Assembly (NCBI RefSeq): GCF_900215515.1
Contig: NZ_OBEI01000007.1
Coordinates: 36,748 to 100,747 of the forward strand
From: Persephonella hydrogeniphila
GTDB lineage: Bacteria > Aquificota > Aquificia > Aquificales > Hydrogenothermaceae
Direction of reading: 5' to 3'
DNA: 64,000 nucleotides
The position numbers were made by a program, and so were the translations under genes. Within the stretch, counting starts at the first letter, position 1. Each line of letters opens with the position of its first letter. A model generated the notes under the pieces. The model did not search any database. It was not told the DNA's origin and saw nothing but the letters and a program-made list of their open reading frames with translations. Below are positions 38,071 through 47,412 of this stretch, piece by piece.

Positions 38071-40490
38071 GAGTTCCTTACTCATGGATAAAAGAGTTTG
38101 TAGATATCGATATATCTGCTGAAAAAATAGCAGAGAAACTTAATGAAACTGGAATAGAAACTACTGTTGAAAAATTCGGTAGGAAAATAGAACGTATCAC
38201 AGTAGTAAGGATACTCTCTGTTAAAAAACATCCTGAAAGAGATAAACTTCTTGTATGCGAAGCAACAGACGGACAGAATAAATACCAGATAATAACAGCT
38301 GCACAGAACGTTTTTGAGGGAGCAAAGGTTATTCTTGCCAAAGAAGGTGCCCAGATAGGAGACATACATATAAAACCGGTTAAGTTTGGCTCCCTTGTAT
38401 CTGAAGGAATGCTCCTCTCACTGGAAGAACTCGGTGTAGCTGAAAAAGCAGAAGGAGTTTTTATACTTCCTAAAAACACAAAAGAAGGAGAAGATCCTAA
38501 CAAGATACTGGGTCTTGGAGAAGACGATATCTTTGAAATAGAGATCACTCCAAACAGAGGAGATGCTCTGAGCGTAAGGGGACTTGCCAGAGAGATAGGA
38601 GCTATATTTGGCATCAAAAGAAAAGAAAAATTTCCTGTGGTTTCAATAGCTCAAGAAGAGGTACCAGAGATAAAATTTCTCTCAGATAAAGTTTTTAGAT
38701 ACAGAGCTGTTGTGATAAAAGGAGTAAAAATAGCCCCTTCTCCATTCGAGATCCAGCTTAAACTGATTAAATCGGGACAAACTCCTATCAACAACGTGGT
38801 TGATATTACAAACTACATACTTATTCAGGAAGGACAACCTTTACACGCATTTGATCTGAAAAAGATAGAAGGAGATATCGTTGTAAGAAACGCCTATGAA
38901 GGGGAAAAAATTGTAACACTTGACGGTGAAGAAAGGGTTCTTACTTCTGAAGATCTTGTAATAGCCGACTCCAAAAAAGCTATAGCTATCGCAGGGGTGA
39001 TAGGTGGAGAAAATACAAAGGTCGATGAAAATACGACAGATATCCTGTTGGAAGCTGCTGTATTTGACAATATCTCTATCAGAAAAACATCAAAAAGACT
39101 GTCTATAAGCACAGAATCATCCTACCGATTCGAAAGGGGAGTAGATATAGAAAATCTCCCTAATGCACAGGATAAGGCTGTAGAGCTTATAATAAAAACA
39201 GCAGGGGGAGAGGCTTTTGGTGAAAAAGATGTATATCCACAGCCTTACAAACCCAGAGAGATAAAACTCAGAGAAAAAACAACAAAAAGGGTTTTAGGAT
39301 TTGAGATCCCAAAAGAAAAAGCAAAAGAGCTGTTAGAAAGACTTGAAATCCCTACAGATCTTACTGAAGATGGGACTATTTCTAAAATTCCTGCCTTCAG
39401 AGCTTTTGATCTTGAAAGGGAAATAGATTTAGTAGAAGAAGTAGGTAGACTCGAAGGATTAAACATAGTTGAAGAAACATTTCCAAAAATTTCTGTCCAG
39501 TCATTCAGGAAAAGTGATGAATTTTTATTTGAGCTGAGAACAAGGGAATTTCTTAAAGATAATGGATTTGATGAAGTTGTTTCTTACACATTTGTTGACG
39601 AAGATATCTATAACATATTGGAAATACCTGTACCTACAATAAGAATAAAAAATTACCTGCTTAAAACACAAAGTATCATGAGAGATAATCTTGCTGTAAG
39701 CCTTATAAAAACATTAAAACACAATCTAAGATTCCAGAACACAGACCTGAAAATATTTGAGATATCCTCTGTATTCTTTGAAAACCACGAAGAGATAAGA
39801 GCAGGTCTCCTTGCAACAGGAAAGTTGATAAAAGGATTCAGTTTCACAAAAGGAGATCAGAAATACTCAACACTGGAAAAGTGGGATTTTCTCAAATTTA
39901 AAGGTGTTATTGAAAGCTATCTAAAATCATTAGGTTTATTTAATGTAGACCTGACACCTTCCAACAGACCTTATCTAAACCCTTACGAATCAGCTGAGCT
40001 GTTTATAGATGGAATGAACATTGGATACATAGGGAAAATTCATCCTAAAAAAGCTGATACTCTCGAAATACCCAAAGATGTTTATATAGGTGAACTTAAG
40101 CTCAGATATGTACCCAGAGAGCTTTCAGATAAAGCAGAGGAAAAAGAAGGATACATATTTAATATTTACAAGAAAAGAGCAGTTCCAAAATTTAAAGAAC
40201 TTCCAAAATTCCCTGCAGTCAAAAGGGATTTTGCCTTTGAAGTTGACGAATCCTTACAGGTGGATAAATTATTAAGAGCAATCAGGGAAAGCTCTGAATA
40301 TGTAGAAAAGGTGGAACTATTTGATATCTACTATATAAATGAAAACAGAAAGAGTATTGCTGTCTCGGTAGATTTTAGAGCTGAAGACAGATCTCTTTCT
40401 GACGAAGAAGTTAATAAACTGACAGAGGATTTATTAGAAAATTTGAGAAAAAGATTTGAAGGAATTAAACTTAGAAATCAGGAAGGCTAA
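38067..40490 (+). CDS. pheT: Phenylalanyl-tRNA synthetase beta subunit
   Basis: PheT binds tRNA-Phe and edits mischarged Tyr. The 807-residue protein begins MRVPYSWIKEFVDI, has the EMAP/tRNA-binding-like domain (about 40-150), the B3/B4 editing region with NNVVDITNYILIQEGQPLHAFD, B5 (FRAFDLEREIDLVEEVGRLEG) and the C-terminal ferredoxin-fold anticodon domain ending in a short tail. Length is typical (about 795). ATGA overlap with pheS shows coupling. Confidence 0.97.
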   Translation: MRVPYSWIKEFVDIDISAEKIAEKLNETGIETTVEKFGRKIERITVVRILSVKKHPERDKLLVCEATDGQNKYQIITAAQNVFEGAKVILAKEGAQIGDIHIKPVKFGSLVSEGMLLSLEELGVAEKAEGVFILPKNTKEGEDPNKILGLGEDDIFEIEITPNRGDALSVRGLAREIGAIFGIKRKEKFPVVSIAQEEVPEIKFLSDKVFRYRAVVIKGVKIAPSPFEIQLKLIKSGQTPINNVVDITNYILIQEGQPLHAFDLKKIEGDIVVRNAYEGEKIVTLDGEERVLTSEDLVIADSKKAIAIAGVIGGENTKVDENTTDILLEAAVFDNISIRKTSKRLSISTESSYRFERGVDIENLPNAQDKAVELIIKTAGGEAFGEKDVYPQPYKPREIKLREKTTKRVLGFEIPKEKAKELLERLEIPTDLTEDGTISKIPAFRAFDLEREIDLVEEVGRLEGLNIVEETFPKISVQSFRKSDEFLFELRTREFLKDNGFDEVVSYTFVDEDIYNILEIPVPTIRIKNYLLKTQSIMRDNLAVSLIKTLKHNLRFQNTDLKIFEISSVFFENHEEIRAGLLATGKLIKGFSFTKGDQKYSTLEKWDFLKFKGVIESYLKSLGLFNVDLTPSNRPYLNPYESAELFIDGMNIGYIGKIHPKKADTLEIPKDVYIGELKLRYVPRELSDKAEEKEGYIFNIYKKRAVPKFKELPKFPAVKRDFAFEVDESLQVDKLLRAIRESSEYVEKVELFDIYYINENRKSIAVSVDFRAEDRSLSDEEVNKLTEDLLENLRKRFEGIKLRNQEG

Positions 40491-40529
40491 AGCGGTAAAA
40501 ATGTTTAATGATATAAACCTTAACAAAAA

Positions 40530-40736
40530 GAATAAGATTCCTGCGGGGCTCGATAGGGATGTGACGGTAGTTTCTGGGCTATAGCTACTGGAAAGGGAGT
40601 CCTATATCCCGTGTATCCTGTGGGAACACGGTGCGGACACCCACCTTTTGTTTGGGTCCAGAAAGGGACTCACCATCCCGTCGGCCCTCCGCGGGGGTTT
40701 TCCTTACCGCGTGGCCTTCCGTAACGGGAGGTCAGA
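40530..40736 (+). ncRNA. GC-rich structured RNA upstream of ygfA: candidate 6S RNA (ssrS) or novel folate-gene leader
   Basis: This 246-base spacer is about 58-63 % G+C in its core, far above its surroundings, a hallmark of structured RNA in thermophiles. Stems I can pair: 40540-40546 with 40689-40695; 40547-40550 with 40683-40686; 40556-40561 with 40674-40679; 40597-40603 with 40665-40671; hairpins 40609-40614/40626-40631 and 40635-40638/40656-40659. The result is one long interrupted hairpin with a large 5' bulge (40562-40596). 6S RNA next to the 5-formyl-THF cyclo-ligase gene is classic synteny in proteobacteria, and this supports the call. SRP, tmRNA and RNase P signatures are absent. The exact ends are unknown. 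Confidence 0.6.
40715..40732 (+). promoter_or_regulatory. SD-sequestering hairpin at the ygfA start
   Basis: CCTTCCG (40715-40721) pairs perfectly with CGGGAGG (40725-40731) around a TAA loop. The 3' strand is the SD of ygfA (GGGAGG), 5 bases before TTG 40737, so the site is closed when this stem forms. Confidence 0.6.
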
Positions 40737-41294
40737 TTGAAAAGTATTATTAGGAATGAAATCTTAACAAGAAGAATAAGCCATAAAAATGCTGAGGAAG
40801 ATTCTAAAAAAATCGCACAGAAATTTATAAATCTTCCCCAGCTGAAAAAGGCCAAAAATATCCTTCTATACTACCCTCATAAAAATGAGGTAGATACAAG
40901 ACCTATTATTGATCACCTTCTAAACTCAAAAACCATCAATCTGTTCCTCCCGAAAGTACAAGATCAAGAGTTAATTCCTGTCAGAATTAAAGATCTGTCT
41001 TCATTGAAAAAAGGATACGCAGGTATTATGGAACCTGAAGGGGAAAGCATATCCCCTGAAAAGATTGATATTATTGTTGTTCCTGCAATAGCTTTTGATA
41101 AGAGAGGACATAGGATTGGTTACGGAAAAGGATATTATGACAGATTTCTGAAAAAAACAAAAGCTCTAAAGGTAGGGGTGGCTTACGATTTCCAGATTGT
41201 AGATAAACTTCCATACGAGCAACACGACATCCCTGTGGACTTAATCATAACCCCTACCAGAATAATCAAGACAAAGGAGGATGAGAAAAGATGA
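40737..41294 (+). CDS. ygfA: 5-formyltetrahydrofolate cyclo-ligase
   Basis: This enzyme (MTHFS) converts 5-formyl-THF to 5,10-methenyl-THF using ATP. The 185 residues show the basic N-terminal helix, then NILLYYPHKNEVDTRP, EPEGESISPEKIDIIVVPAIAFDKRGHRIGYGKGYYDRFL (split here by reading: VPAIAFD, GHRIGYGKGYYDRFL) and the C-terminal EQHDIPVDLIITP. Start is TTG 40737 with SD GGGAGGT, which lies in a hairpin. It overlaps rny by 4 bases. metF at 51 kb is the other folate C1 gene in the window. Confidence 0.94.
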   Translation: MKSIIRNEILTRRISHKNAEEDSKKIAQKFINLPQLKKAKNILLYYPHKNEVDTRPIIDHLLNSKTINLFLPKVQDQELIPVRIKDLSSLKKGYAGIMEPEGESISPEKIDIIVVPAIAFDKRGHRIGYGKGYYDRFLKKTKALKVGVAYDFQIVDKLPYEQHDIPVDLIITPTRIIKTKEDEKR

Positions 41295-42952
41295 TAGAAG
41301 TAATAGTAGGAGTTTCAGCACTGGCAGTTGGTGGAGCAGCAGGATTCGCAGCATGTAAAGCAACTGTAGGTAAGACATTAAAAGAAAAAGAAGAGGAAGC
41401 CCAGAAAATTATTCAGGAAAAAGAAAGGATTACAGAAGAAGCAAAGAAAAAAGCAGAACAGATCGTTAAAGAAGCAGAAAAAGAGGCAAGGATAAAGGCT
41501 AAAGAGATTGAAAACGAAGCTCTTCAGCTGAAAAAAGAGCAAGAGATCATAATCGAAAAGGAAGTACTCAAAAGGAAAAAGCAGTTAGAAGAAGAGTTAA
41601 AAAGAGAAAGGGAAGAACTGCAAAACCTTGAGAAAACATTAATGACCAGAGAGGCACAGCTTGAGAAAAGAATTGCAAGAATAGAACACAGAGAGGAAGA
41701 GCTGGATAAAAAATGGGAAGAGGTTAAGAAATTAGAAGAAGAAATCAGACAGATACAGAAAGAGATAGAAGAAAAAGAGGAGAAACTGAAAGCTGCAGAA
41801 GAACAATACATGCTTGAGATCCAGAGAATAGCCTCTATGACAAAAGAGGAAGCAAGAGAAGAGCTTATGAAAAAGGTAGAAGAAGAAGCAAAATTAGAAG
41901 CAGCAAAACTTATGAAAGAGATTGAAGAAAATGCAAGAAAAGAAGCAGAAAAAGAGGCAAAATGGAATCTCGTTACAGCTATTCAGAGACTTGCACCAGA
42001 AATAACAACCTCTTACACAATATCTGTAGTGGATCTTCCAAGTAATGACCTGAAAGGAAGAATAATAGGTAGAGAAGGTAGAAATATCAGAGCCTTTGAG
42101 ATGGAGACCGGAGTAGACCTTATTATCGATGACACTCCAGATATAGTAACAATTTCATCTTTTGATCCTCTAAGAAGAGAAATAGCAAAAGAATCACTGG
42201 AAAGATTGATTGCTGACGGTAGAATACATCCCGGAAGAATTGAAGAAGTGGTATCTAAAGTTAAAGAAGAGATGGAAGCAAAAGTAAGAAAATTAGGTGA
42301 AGAAACATGCCTTGAGCTTGGATTTACAGATGTTCATCCTGAACTCTACTACTACATAGGAAAACTCTACTACAGAACATCTTATACACAGAATGTTCTC
42401 CTGCACACAAAAGAGGTTGCATACCTTGCAGGAATGATGGCAGCAGAATTAGGTCTTGATGAGAAGGCTGCAAGAAGGGGTGGTCTTATGCACGATATCG
42501 GAAAATCAATATCCCACGAAGTGGGAGGCTCACACTCCAAAGTAGGTGCTGAACTGGCGAAAAGATACGGAGAACCGGATGTTGTTATAAATGCAATTCT
42601 TTACCACCACAATGATGAACCTGCAAGATACCCTGAAGCTGTTCTTGTTGCTGCTGCAGATGCTTTATCAGCTGCAAGACCTGGTGCAAGAAGGGAAGCT
42701 CTCCAATCTTACATAAACAGACTCGAAAAAATAGAAGCCATCGTTAATTCATTTGAAAACGTTGAAAAATCCTTTGCGATACAGGCAGGTAGAGAAGTTA
42801 GAATTATAGTAAATGCAGAAAAACTCTCTGATGAAGAAGCTTATCTGCTTACTAAAGAAATAGCTAAAAGGATAGAAAAGGAAGTAGAGTTCCCCGGACA
42901 GATAAAAGTAACCACTATCAGAGAATCAAGATTCGTCGAAGTTGCAAAGTAA
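41291..42952 (+). CDS. rny: Ribonuclease Y
   Basis: RNase Y is a membrane-anchored endoribonuclease that starts mRNA decay. The 553 residues contain an N-terminal TM helix (about 1-22), a long coiled coil (about 30-225, E/K-rich), a KH domain (LKGRIIGREGRNIRAFE, about 250-300) and an HD domain with MHDIGKSISHEVGGSHSK and ILYHHNDEP. ATGA overlap with ygfA; a terminator follows at 42956-42980. In Bacillus ymdB lies just downstream; here amtB intervenes. Confidence 0.96.
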   Translation: MIEVIVGVSALAVGGAAGFAACKATVGKTLKEKEEEAQKIIQEKERITEEAKKKAEQIVKEAEKEARIKAKEIENEALQLKKEQEIIIEKEVLKRKKQLEEELKREREELQNLEKTLMTREAQLEKRIARIEHREEELDKKWEEVKKLEEEIRQIQKEIEEKEEKLKAAEEQYMLEIQRIASMTKEEAREELMKKVEEEAKLEAAKLMKEIEENARKEAEKEAKWNLVTAIQRLAPEITTSYTISVVDLPSNDLKGRIIGREGRNIRAFEMETGVDLIIDDTPDIVTISSFDPLRREIAKESLERLIADGRIHPGRIEEVVSKVKEEMEAKVRKLGEETCLELGFTDVHPELYYYIGKLYYRTSYTQNVLLHTKEVAYLAGMMAAELGLDEKAARRGGLMHDIGKSISHEVGGSHSKVGAELAKRYGEPDVVINAILYHHNDEPARYPEAVLVAAADALSAARPGARREALQSYINRLEKIEAIVNSFENVEKSFAIQAGREVRIIVNAEKLSDEEAYLLTKEIAKRIEKEVEFPGQIKVTTIRESRFVEVAK

Positions 42953-42955
42953 TTC

Positions 42956-42980
42956 GGGAGCTTTAGCTCCCTTTCTTTAT
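42956..42980 (+). terminator. Rho-independent terminator after rny
   Basis: GGGAGC (42956-42961) and GCTCCC (42966-42971) form a 6-base-pair stem with a TTTA loop, followed by TTTCTTTAT. Confidence 0.85.
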
Positions 42981-42984
42981 GAAA

Positions 42985-43042
42985 ACCTCCTCCTGTTTGA
43001 ATTATAATTAATTGGTTTAATAAATAAAGGTTAGGAGGAGGT
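42985..43042 (+). promoter_or_regulatory. Inverted repeat that can seal the amtB Shine-Dalgarno
   Basis: ACCTCCTCCT (42985-42994) is the exact complement of AGGAGGAGGT (43033-43042), the amtB SD, with a 38-base AT-rich loop that probably holds the amtB promoter (TATAAT at 43003-43008). A transcript reading through from rny would have the SD paired; one starting inside the loop would not. Confidence 0.5.
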
Positions 43043-43046
43043 CTTA

Positions 43047-44273
43047 ATGAGCATTAATCCTGCTGATAATGTGTGGATTCTGATTTCAACAGCCCTTGTT
43101 CTCCTTATGTCTATCCCCGGACTTGCAGTCTTTTACGGAGGGCTAACAAGAACAAGAAGTGTTTTAAACACTATAATGATGGTATTTTCAGCCTTTGGAC
43201 TTGTTAGCCTTATATGGATTTTATACGGATATTCTCTTTCCTTTGGCAGCGATATTGGGGGTGTAATAGGAAATCTTCAGTACTTTTTATTATCTGGAAT
43301 AAAATTAACAGATCCTGCCCCTTCTTCTGACAATCTTTACCATTACCTATTTATATTCTTCCAGATGACATTTGCAGCAATAACAGTTGCTCTTATGGCA
43401 GGTGCATTTATTGAAAGAATGAAATTTTCTGCATGGTTAATCATCACAGTTTTATGGGGAACTTTTGTTTACTTTCCTGTTGCCCACTGGATATGGGGTG
43501 GTGGATGGCTTTCAAATCTCGGAACACTTGATTTTGCAGGAGGTCTGGTTGTTCACGAAACATCAGGACTTGGGGCTCTTGTAGGGGCTATTCTTTTAGG
43601 TAAAAGAAAAGAACCTATTATGCTTCCTGCCAATCTTTCCCTCGTTGCAATTGGGACAGGACTGTTATGGTTCGGTTGGTTTGGTTTTAATGGAGGTTCA
43701 GCACTTGCCATTAATCAGGTTGCAGTTTCGGCAGCATTTGTAACAACAATAGCTGCATTTATAGGTGGACTTACATGGATGTTTGCAGAATGGATTCTCT
43801 TCAAAAAGCCAACATCTCTGGGTATGTTTACAGGTATAATAGCAGGTCTCGCAACAATAACTCCTGCGGCAGGTTTTGTTGATGTTGGAGCAGCTATTAT
43901 AATAGGACTTCTTGCAGGAATTGTATGTTTTATCGCTGTTGTATACATAAAAAACAGATTTGGATATGACGATTCACTTGATGTTTTCGGTGTACACGGA
44001 GTTGGAGGTATGTTAGGTGCATTTTTACTTGCTATTTTTGCAAAACCAGAAATAGGAGATGTAGCAGGGATTTTATATGGAAATTTTTCGCAGGTTATTC
44101 CACAGATAGTAGGAATACTGGCGGTAGGAATATATACAATCGTATTAACCTTTATAATATTTAAGCTTGTTGATGGAATTACAGGTCTAAGAGTAGCCCA
44201 AGATGAAGAGATAGAAGGTCTTGACGAAAGAACCCACGGTGAGAGATTAATGAATGAACCTATTAAGTATTAA
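43047..44273 (+). CDS. amtB: Ammonium transporter (Amt family)
   Basis: The 408-residue membrane protein has 11 predicted helices with PGLAVFYGGLTRTRSVLNTIMM, AHWIWGGGWLSNLGTLDFAGG, and the twin-histidine pore residues in VVHETSGLGALVGA and DVFGVHGVGGMLGA. No cleaved signal peptide is obvious. The PII gene glnK often sits next to amtB but is absent. Position between a terminator and ymdB indicates its own promoter and control. The tail ends in DEEIEGLDERTHGE, a form common in Amt proteins. Confidence 0.95.
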   Translation: MSINPADNVWILISTALVLLMSIPGLAVFYGGLTRTRSVLNTIMMVFSAFGLVSLIWILYGYSLSFGSDIGGVIGNLQYFLLSGIKLTDPAPSSDNLYHYLFIFFQMTFAAITVALMAGAFIERMKFSAWLIITVLWGTFVYFPVAHWIWGGGWLSNLGTLDFAGGLVVHETSGLGALVGAILLGKRKEPIMLPANLSLVAIGTGLLWFGWFGFNGGSALAINQVAVSAAFVTTIAAFIGGLTWMFAEWILFKKPTSLGMFTGIIAGLATITPAAGFVDVGAAIIIGLLAGIVCFIAVVYIKNRFGYDDSLDVFGVHGVGGMLGAFLLAIFAKPEIGDVAGILYGNFSQVIPQIVGILAVGIYTIVLTFIIFKLVDGITGLRVAQDEEIEGLDERTHGERLMNEPIKY

Positions 44274-44283
44274 AGAGGTATAG

Positions 44284-45057
44284 ATGAGATTTTTATGTAT
44301 AGGAGATATTATAGGCAGAACAGGGAGAAATGCATTAAAAGCCTTTCTCCCTGATGTAAAAGAAAAGTACAGACCGGATTTTATAATCTTAAACGGTGAA
44401 AATGCAGCAGGTGGTTTTGGTATAACAAAAAAGGTCTATGATGAGATTCTTTCTCTGGGCATAGATGTGGTAACCTCTGGAAACCATATTTTTGATAAAA
44501 AAGAGATTTCCCAGTTTATCGATCAGGAGGAAAGACTCCTGAGACCTGCAAACTATCCTCCACAAGCACTTGGAAGAGGATACGGTATATATGAAAAAAA
44601 TGGGGAAAAAATCGCAGTTATAAATCTTATGGGAAGGGCTTTCATGGGGATACCCCTTGACTGCCCTTTTAGAAAGTTTGATGAGATATACGAAAAAATC
44701 AAAGATGCTGTAGATTACATAATTGTTGATTTCCATGCCGAAGCAACTTCCGAAAAAACAGCATTCGGCTTTTATACAGATGGCAGGGCTGACATAGTTT
44801 TTGGTACACACTCCCATGTTGCCACAGCTGACGAGATGATTTTACCAAAAGGAACAGCCTATATAACAGATGTAGGTCTGACAGGACCGAAGTACTCTGT
44901 AATTGGTATGAAGATAGAAGAACCGATACAAAAATTTTTAACAGGGATGCCTGTCAAATATGAAGTAGCCAAAGGGAAGATGATATTTCAGGCTATACTT
45001 GTTGAAAAAGAAGGAGAAAAAGCTGATATTAAAAGAATAAAAATAGAAGAGGAGTAA
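44284..45057 (+). CDS. YmdB-family metallophosphoesterase (2',3'-cyclic nucleotide phosphodiesterase type)
   Basis: The 257 residues show the calcineurin-like metal-binding motifs of the TIGR00282/YmdB family: FLCIGDIIGRTGRNAL, LNGENAAGGFGITKK, VVTSGNHIFDKKE, VDFHAEATSEK and VFGTHSHVATADE, all conserved. In Bacillus YmdB hydrolyses cyclic nucleotides and affects biofilm/motility decisions. It is 10 bases after amtB and close to rny, its usual neighbour. Confidence 0.92.
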   Translation: MRFLCIGDIIGRTGRNALKAFLPDVKEKYRPDFIILNGENAAGGFGITKKVYDEILSLGIDVVTSGNHIFDKKEISQFIDQEERLLRPANYPPQALGRGYGIYEKNGEKIAVINLMGRAFMGIPLDCPFRKFDEIYEKIKDAVDYIIVDFHAEATSEKTAFGFYTDGRADIVFGTHSHVATADEMILPKGTAYITDVGLTGPKYSVIGMKIEEPIQKFLTGMPVKYEVAKGKMIFQAILVEKEGEKADIKRIKIEEE

Positions 45058-45060
45058 GTA

Positions 45061-46227
45061 ATGCCCCTTAAAGGAGATTTTTATATAACAAAGATTCCTG
45101 TACTTGATTCACACCAGAAAATTTTTGCCTATTACCTGACAGTAAAAGATGTTGAAGACAGACCTGTATCTGTAAATGTTCTTGCTGATCTTCTTGTAAA
45201 TGTTGATATAAATAAGATATCAGGTAATTACCCTGTATTTCTCAGGGTAGATCCTGAAGTTTTGGAGCATGACATATTAGATTATCTACCTGAAAGCAAG
45301 ATAATATTTTTGTTGGATCCTGATTCTGTAACACCAGAAATCAAAGAGATAATAAAGGAGTTAAAAAATATAGGTTTTAGATTTGCTTTTATTTATAAAA
45401 GCAGTTTTGAGAATGTAAAAGATATTGCAGATTTTTTCTTTGTAAAGGAAAGCGAAATTGATTCTACAGTTTACCTGCACAAAGACAAAACAGTAGTAAC
45501 AGATATTTACTCTACAGAAGATTACAAAAATCTTTTAAAAGAAGGTTTCAGGTATTTTAAGGGGGATTTTATATTTAAACCTGCAACAATAGTAGAAAAA
45601 AAGATAGACCCCTCAAGACTTGCTATAATGGAGCTTTTTACAAAGGTGAGGGAGTCTTTTAATCCAAAGGAGATCGAGGAGATCATAAAAAGAAACCCCG
45701 ATCTGAGTATTAGCCTGTTAAAGTATGTAAACTCTGCTGCATTCAGTTTCAGAAACAAAATAACATCAATAAGACATGCTATATCTATTTTAGGTCAGAG
45801 AAACCTTCTCCAGTGGCTTCTGTTATTCCTTTACAGATCTGGAGGAGATGAAGGATACGCCGAAACCCTTCTTGAAGTATCAGCCGAAAGGGGAAAAACA
45901 ATGGAGATTCTTGCACAGCAGTTGAACCTTCCTGATGAAGAAGTAGAAAAAGCTTTTCTTATTGGTATCCTTTCTCTCTCTGATAAACTGTTAGGTATCC
46001 CTCCAGAAAAACTTGTGGCTGAGCTGAATTTAGATGAAGAAATAGTCAAAGCTATCGTCAACAAGGAAGGTGTGTTAGGAAAACTCCTCAATATTGTAGA
46101 AAAAACAGAAGAAGGGAAAATCGTTAGCGTGGCAGATACTATAAAGGAGTTAGGTCTATCGCTAAACGATATAATGAGTGCTCAACTTAAAGCTTTTGCA
46201 TGGTTTGAAGAGGTTAATATTATTTAG
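45061..46227 (+). CDS. Degenerate EAL + HDOD domain signalling protein (YuxH-like)
   Basis: The 388-residue protein has an N-terminal EAL-like fold (about 5-180; [35 protein letters not shown]) in which the catalytic EAL triplet and metal ligands are not visible, followed by an HDOD domain (about 195-385; [19 protein letters not shown] and [13 protein letters not shown]). Such proteins act as non-enzymatic c-di-GMP or scaffold proteins in motility control. It follows ymdB by 3 bases. It overlaps the convergent pdxA by 8 bases. Confidence 0.87.
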   Translation: MPLKGDFYITKIPVLDSHQKIFAYYLTVKDVEDRPVSVNVLADLLVNVDINKISGNYPVFLRVDPEVLEHDILDYLPESKIIFLLDPDSVTPEIKEIIKELKNIGFRFAFIYKSSFENVKDIADFFFVKESEIDSTVYLHKDKTVVTDIYSTEDYKNLLKEGFRYFKGDFIFKPATIVEKKIDPSRLAIMELFTKVRESFNPKEIEEIIKRNPDLSISLLKYVNSAAFSFRNKITSIRHAISILGQRNLLQWLLLFLYRSGGDEGYAETLLEVSAERGKTMEILAQQLNLPDEEVEKAFLIGILSLSDKLLGIPPEKLVAELNLDEEIVKAIVNKEGVLGKLLNIVEKTEEGKIVSVADTIKELGLSLNDIMSAQLKAFAWFEEVNII

Positions 46228-47176
46228 AAAGTTCCACAGCAAGCTTTACAGCTTCTATAAATGAGGAAGCATCTGCAACATTTTTTCCTGCAATATCAAA
46301 CGCTGTTCCGTGATCCGGAGAAGTTCTTATAAATGGAAGTCCTAAAGTTATATTTACAGCTTTTTTAAAACATGACATCTTTAAAGGTATCAGTCCTTGA
46401 TCATGGTACATAGCGAAAAAGGCATCAAATTTAGACAGATCTGTAAATGCCGTATCTGGAGGAAGGGGACCCTCTACATCAATTCCTTCTTTCTTTAACA
46501 GTTTTACAGCAGGCTCTATGATATCTATTTCTTCCCTACCTATATTTCCCCCGTCACCTGCATGGGGATTTAAACCTAAAACAGCTATAGATGGATTATC
46601 GATAAGAAATTTTTCCTTAAGTTCTTTATAAAGAAGCCTGATAGCACCGCGCAAATCTGTTTTTCTTATAGCCTCAGGAACATCTTTTAAAGGTATATGG
46701 GCTGTTGCAAGGGCAACCTTCATCCTCTTGCACATCAGCATCATAAGGTATTCTTTTACACCTGACACATAGGCAAGGTAATCTGTATGCCCGGGAAATT
46801 TAAAACCGGCAGCCATTACATGTTTTTTTGATATAGGAAGTGTTATAAGGGCATTTATTTTTTTTGCAAGTATATCTTCTGTAGCTTTTTTCAGATAGAT
46901 TACCGATGCTCTCCCTGTTTTATCAGATGGCTTGCCAGGAATAAAATCTTCATCAGCAAGGTTTATCAGATAAAATCCTTCTGTACTGACCTTTTCAACA
47001 TTTTCCACCACTTTATATTTAAAGTCTATCCCTGTATAAGAAATTGCCCTATCTATAGCTGTCTTACTACCGTAGATTATATAGATTCCATCAGGAAGAT
47101 AAGAACTGCCTTTTACAAGAATTTCAGGGGATATACCCGACGGATCCCCCATAGATATCCCGAATTTTTTTACCAT
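46220..47176 (-). CDS. pdxA: 4-hydroxythreonine-4-phosphate dehydrogenase
   Basis: PdxA oxidises 4-phosphohydroxy-L-threonine in the DXP-dependent PLP pathway. The 318 residues show [17 protein letters not shown], the zinc ligand [27 protein letters not shown] and [13 protein letters not shown] with [16 protein letters not shown]. Length fits (about 325). It overlaps the DsrH-like gene by 7 bases and ends the sulfur-relay operon, so PLP synthesis may be tied to it only by transcription. Confidence 0.95.
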   Translation of the reverse strand: MVKKFGISMGDPSGISPEILVKGSSYLPDGIYIIYGSKTAIDRAISYTGIDFKYKVVENVEKVSTEGFYLINLADEDFIPGKPSDKTGRASVIYLKKATEDILAKKINALITLPISKKHVMAAGFKFPGHTDYLAYVSGVKEYLMMLMCKRMKVALATAHIPLKDVPEAIRKTDLRGAIRLLYKELKEKFLIDNPSIAVLGLNPHAGDGGNIGREEIDIIEPAVKLLKKEGIDVEGPLPPDTAFTDLSKFDAFFAMYHDQGLIPLKMSCFKKAVNITLGLPFIRTSPDHGTAFDIAGKNVADASSFIEAVKLAVELSK

Positions 47177-47412
47177 ACAATTACAGTATTTGCTTTTTCT
47201 ATAAGATCTATAATGTCTTCATAGTCCATTAGCTTATTTTCAGGAATTTTTATATTCCTTGCAACAGCATCTTCTTTGCAGGCAACCCAATTTTCAATGG
47301 TAGGAACCCTCAGGACAGCATCCTGTATCAAAACTATCATATCTTCAGGTTCAAGCATATCAGCTTCAGGAAAGTCTGCCGGTCTCTTTATCAGCCACAG
47401 ATTATTTACCAT
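47170..47412 (-). CDS. DsrH/TusB-like sulfur-relay protein
   Basis: The 80-residue protein is a small DsrE-superfamily member of the TusB/DsrH type: NNLWLIKRP start, [10 protein letters not shown] core, [15 protein letters not shown] and the terminal aromatic IVW typical of the family. A cysteine (about 45) is present near the position used in DsrH. It overlaps its neighbours on both sides and would form a complex with the DsrE- and DsrF-like proteins. Confidence 0.82.
   Translation of the reverse strand: MVNNLWLIKRPADFPEADMLEPEDMIVLIQDAVLRVPTIENWVACKEDAVARNIKIPENKLMDYEDIIDLIEKANTVIVW

Noticed and set aside
40530..40736. SRP RNA, tmRNA or RNase P RNA in the GC-rich spacer
   Set aside because: None of the signature sequences (SRP GGAAGGAAGCAG-type loop, tmRNA tRNA-like ends, RNase P GAGGAAAGUCCGGG) is present.
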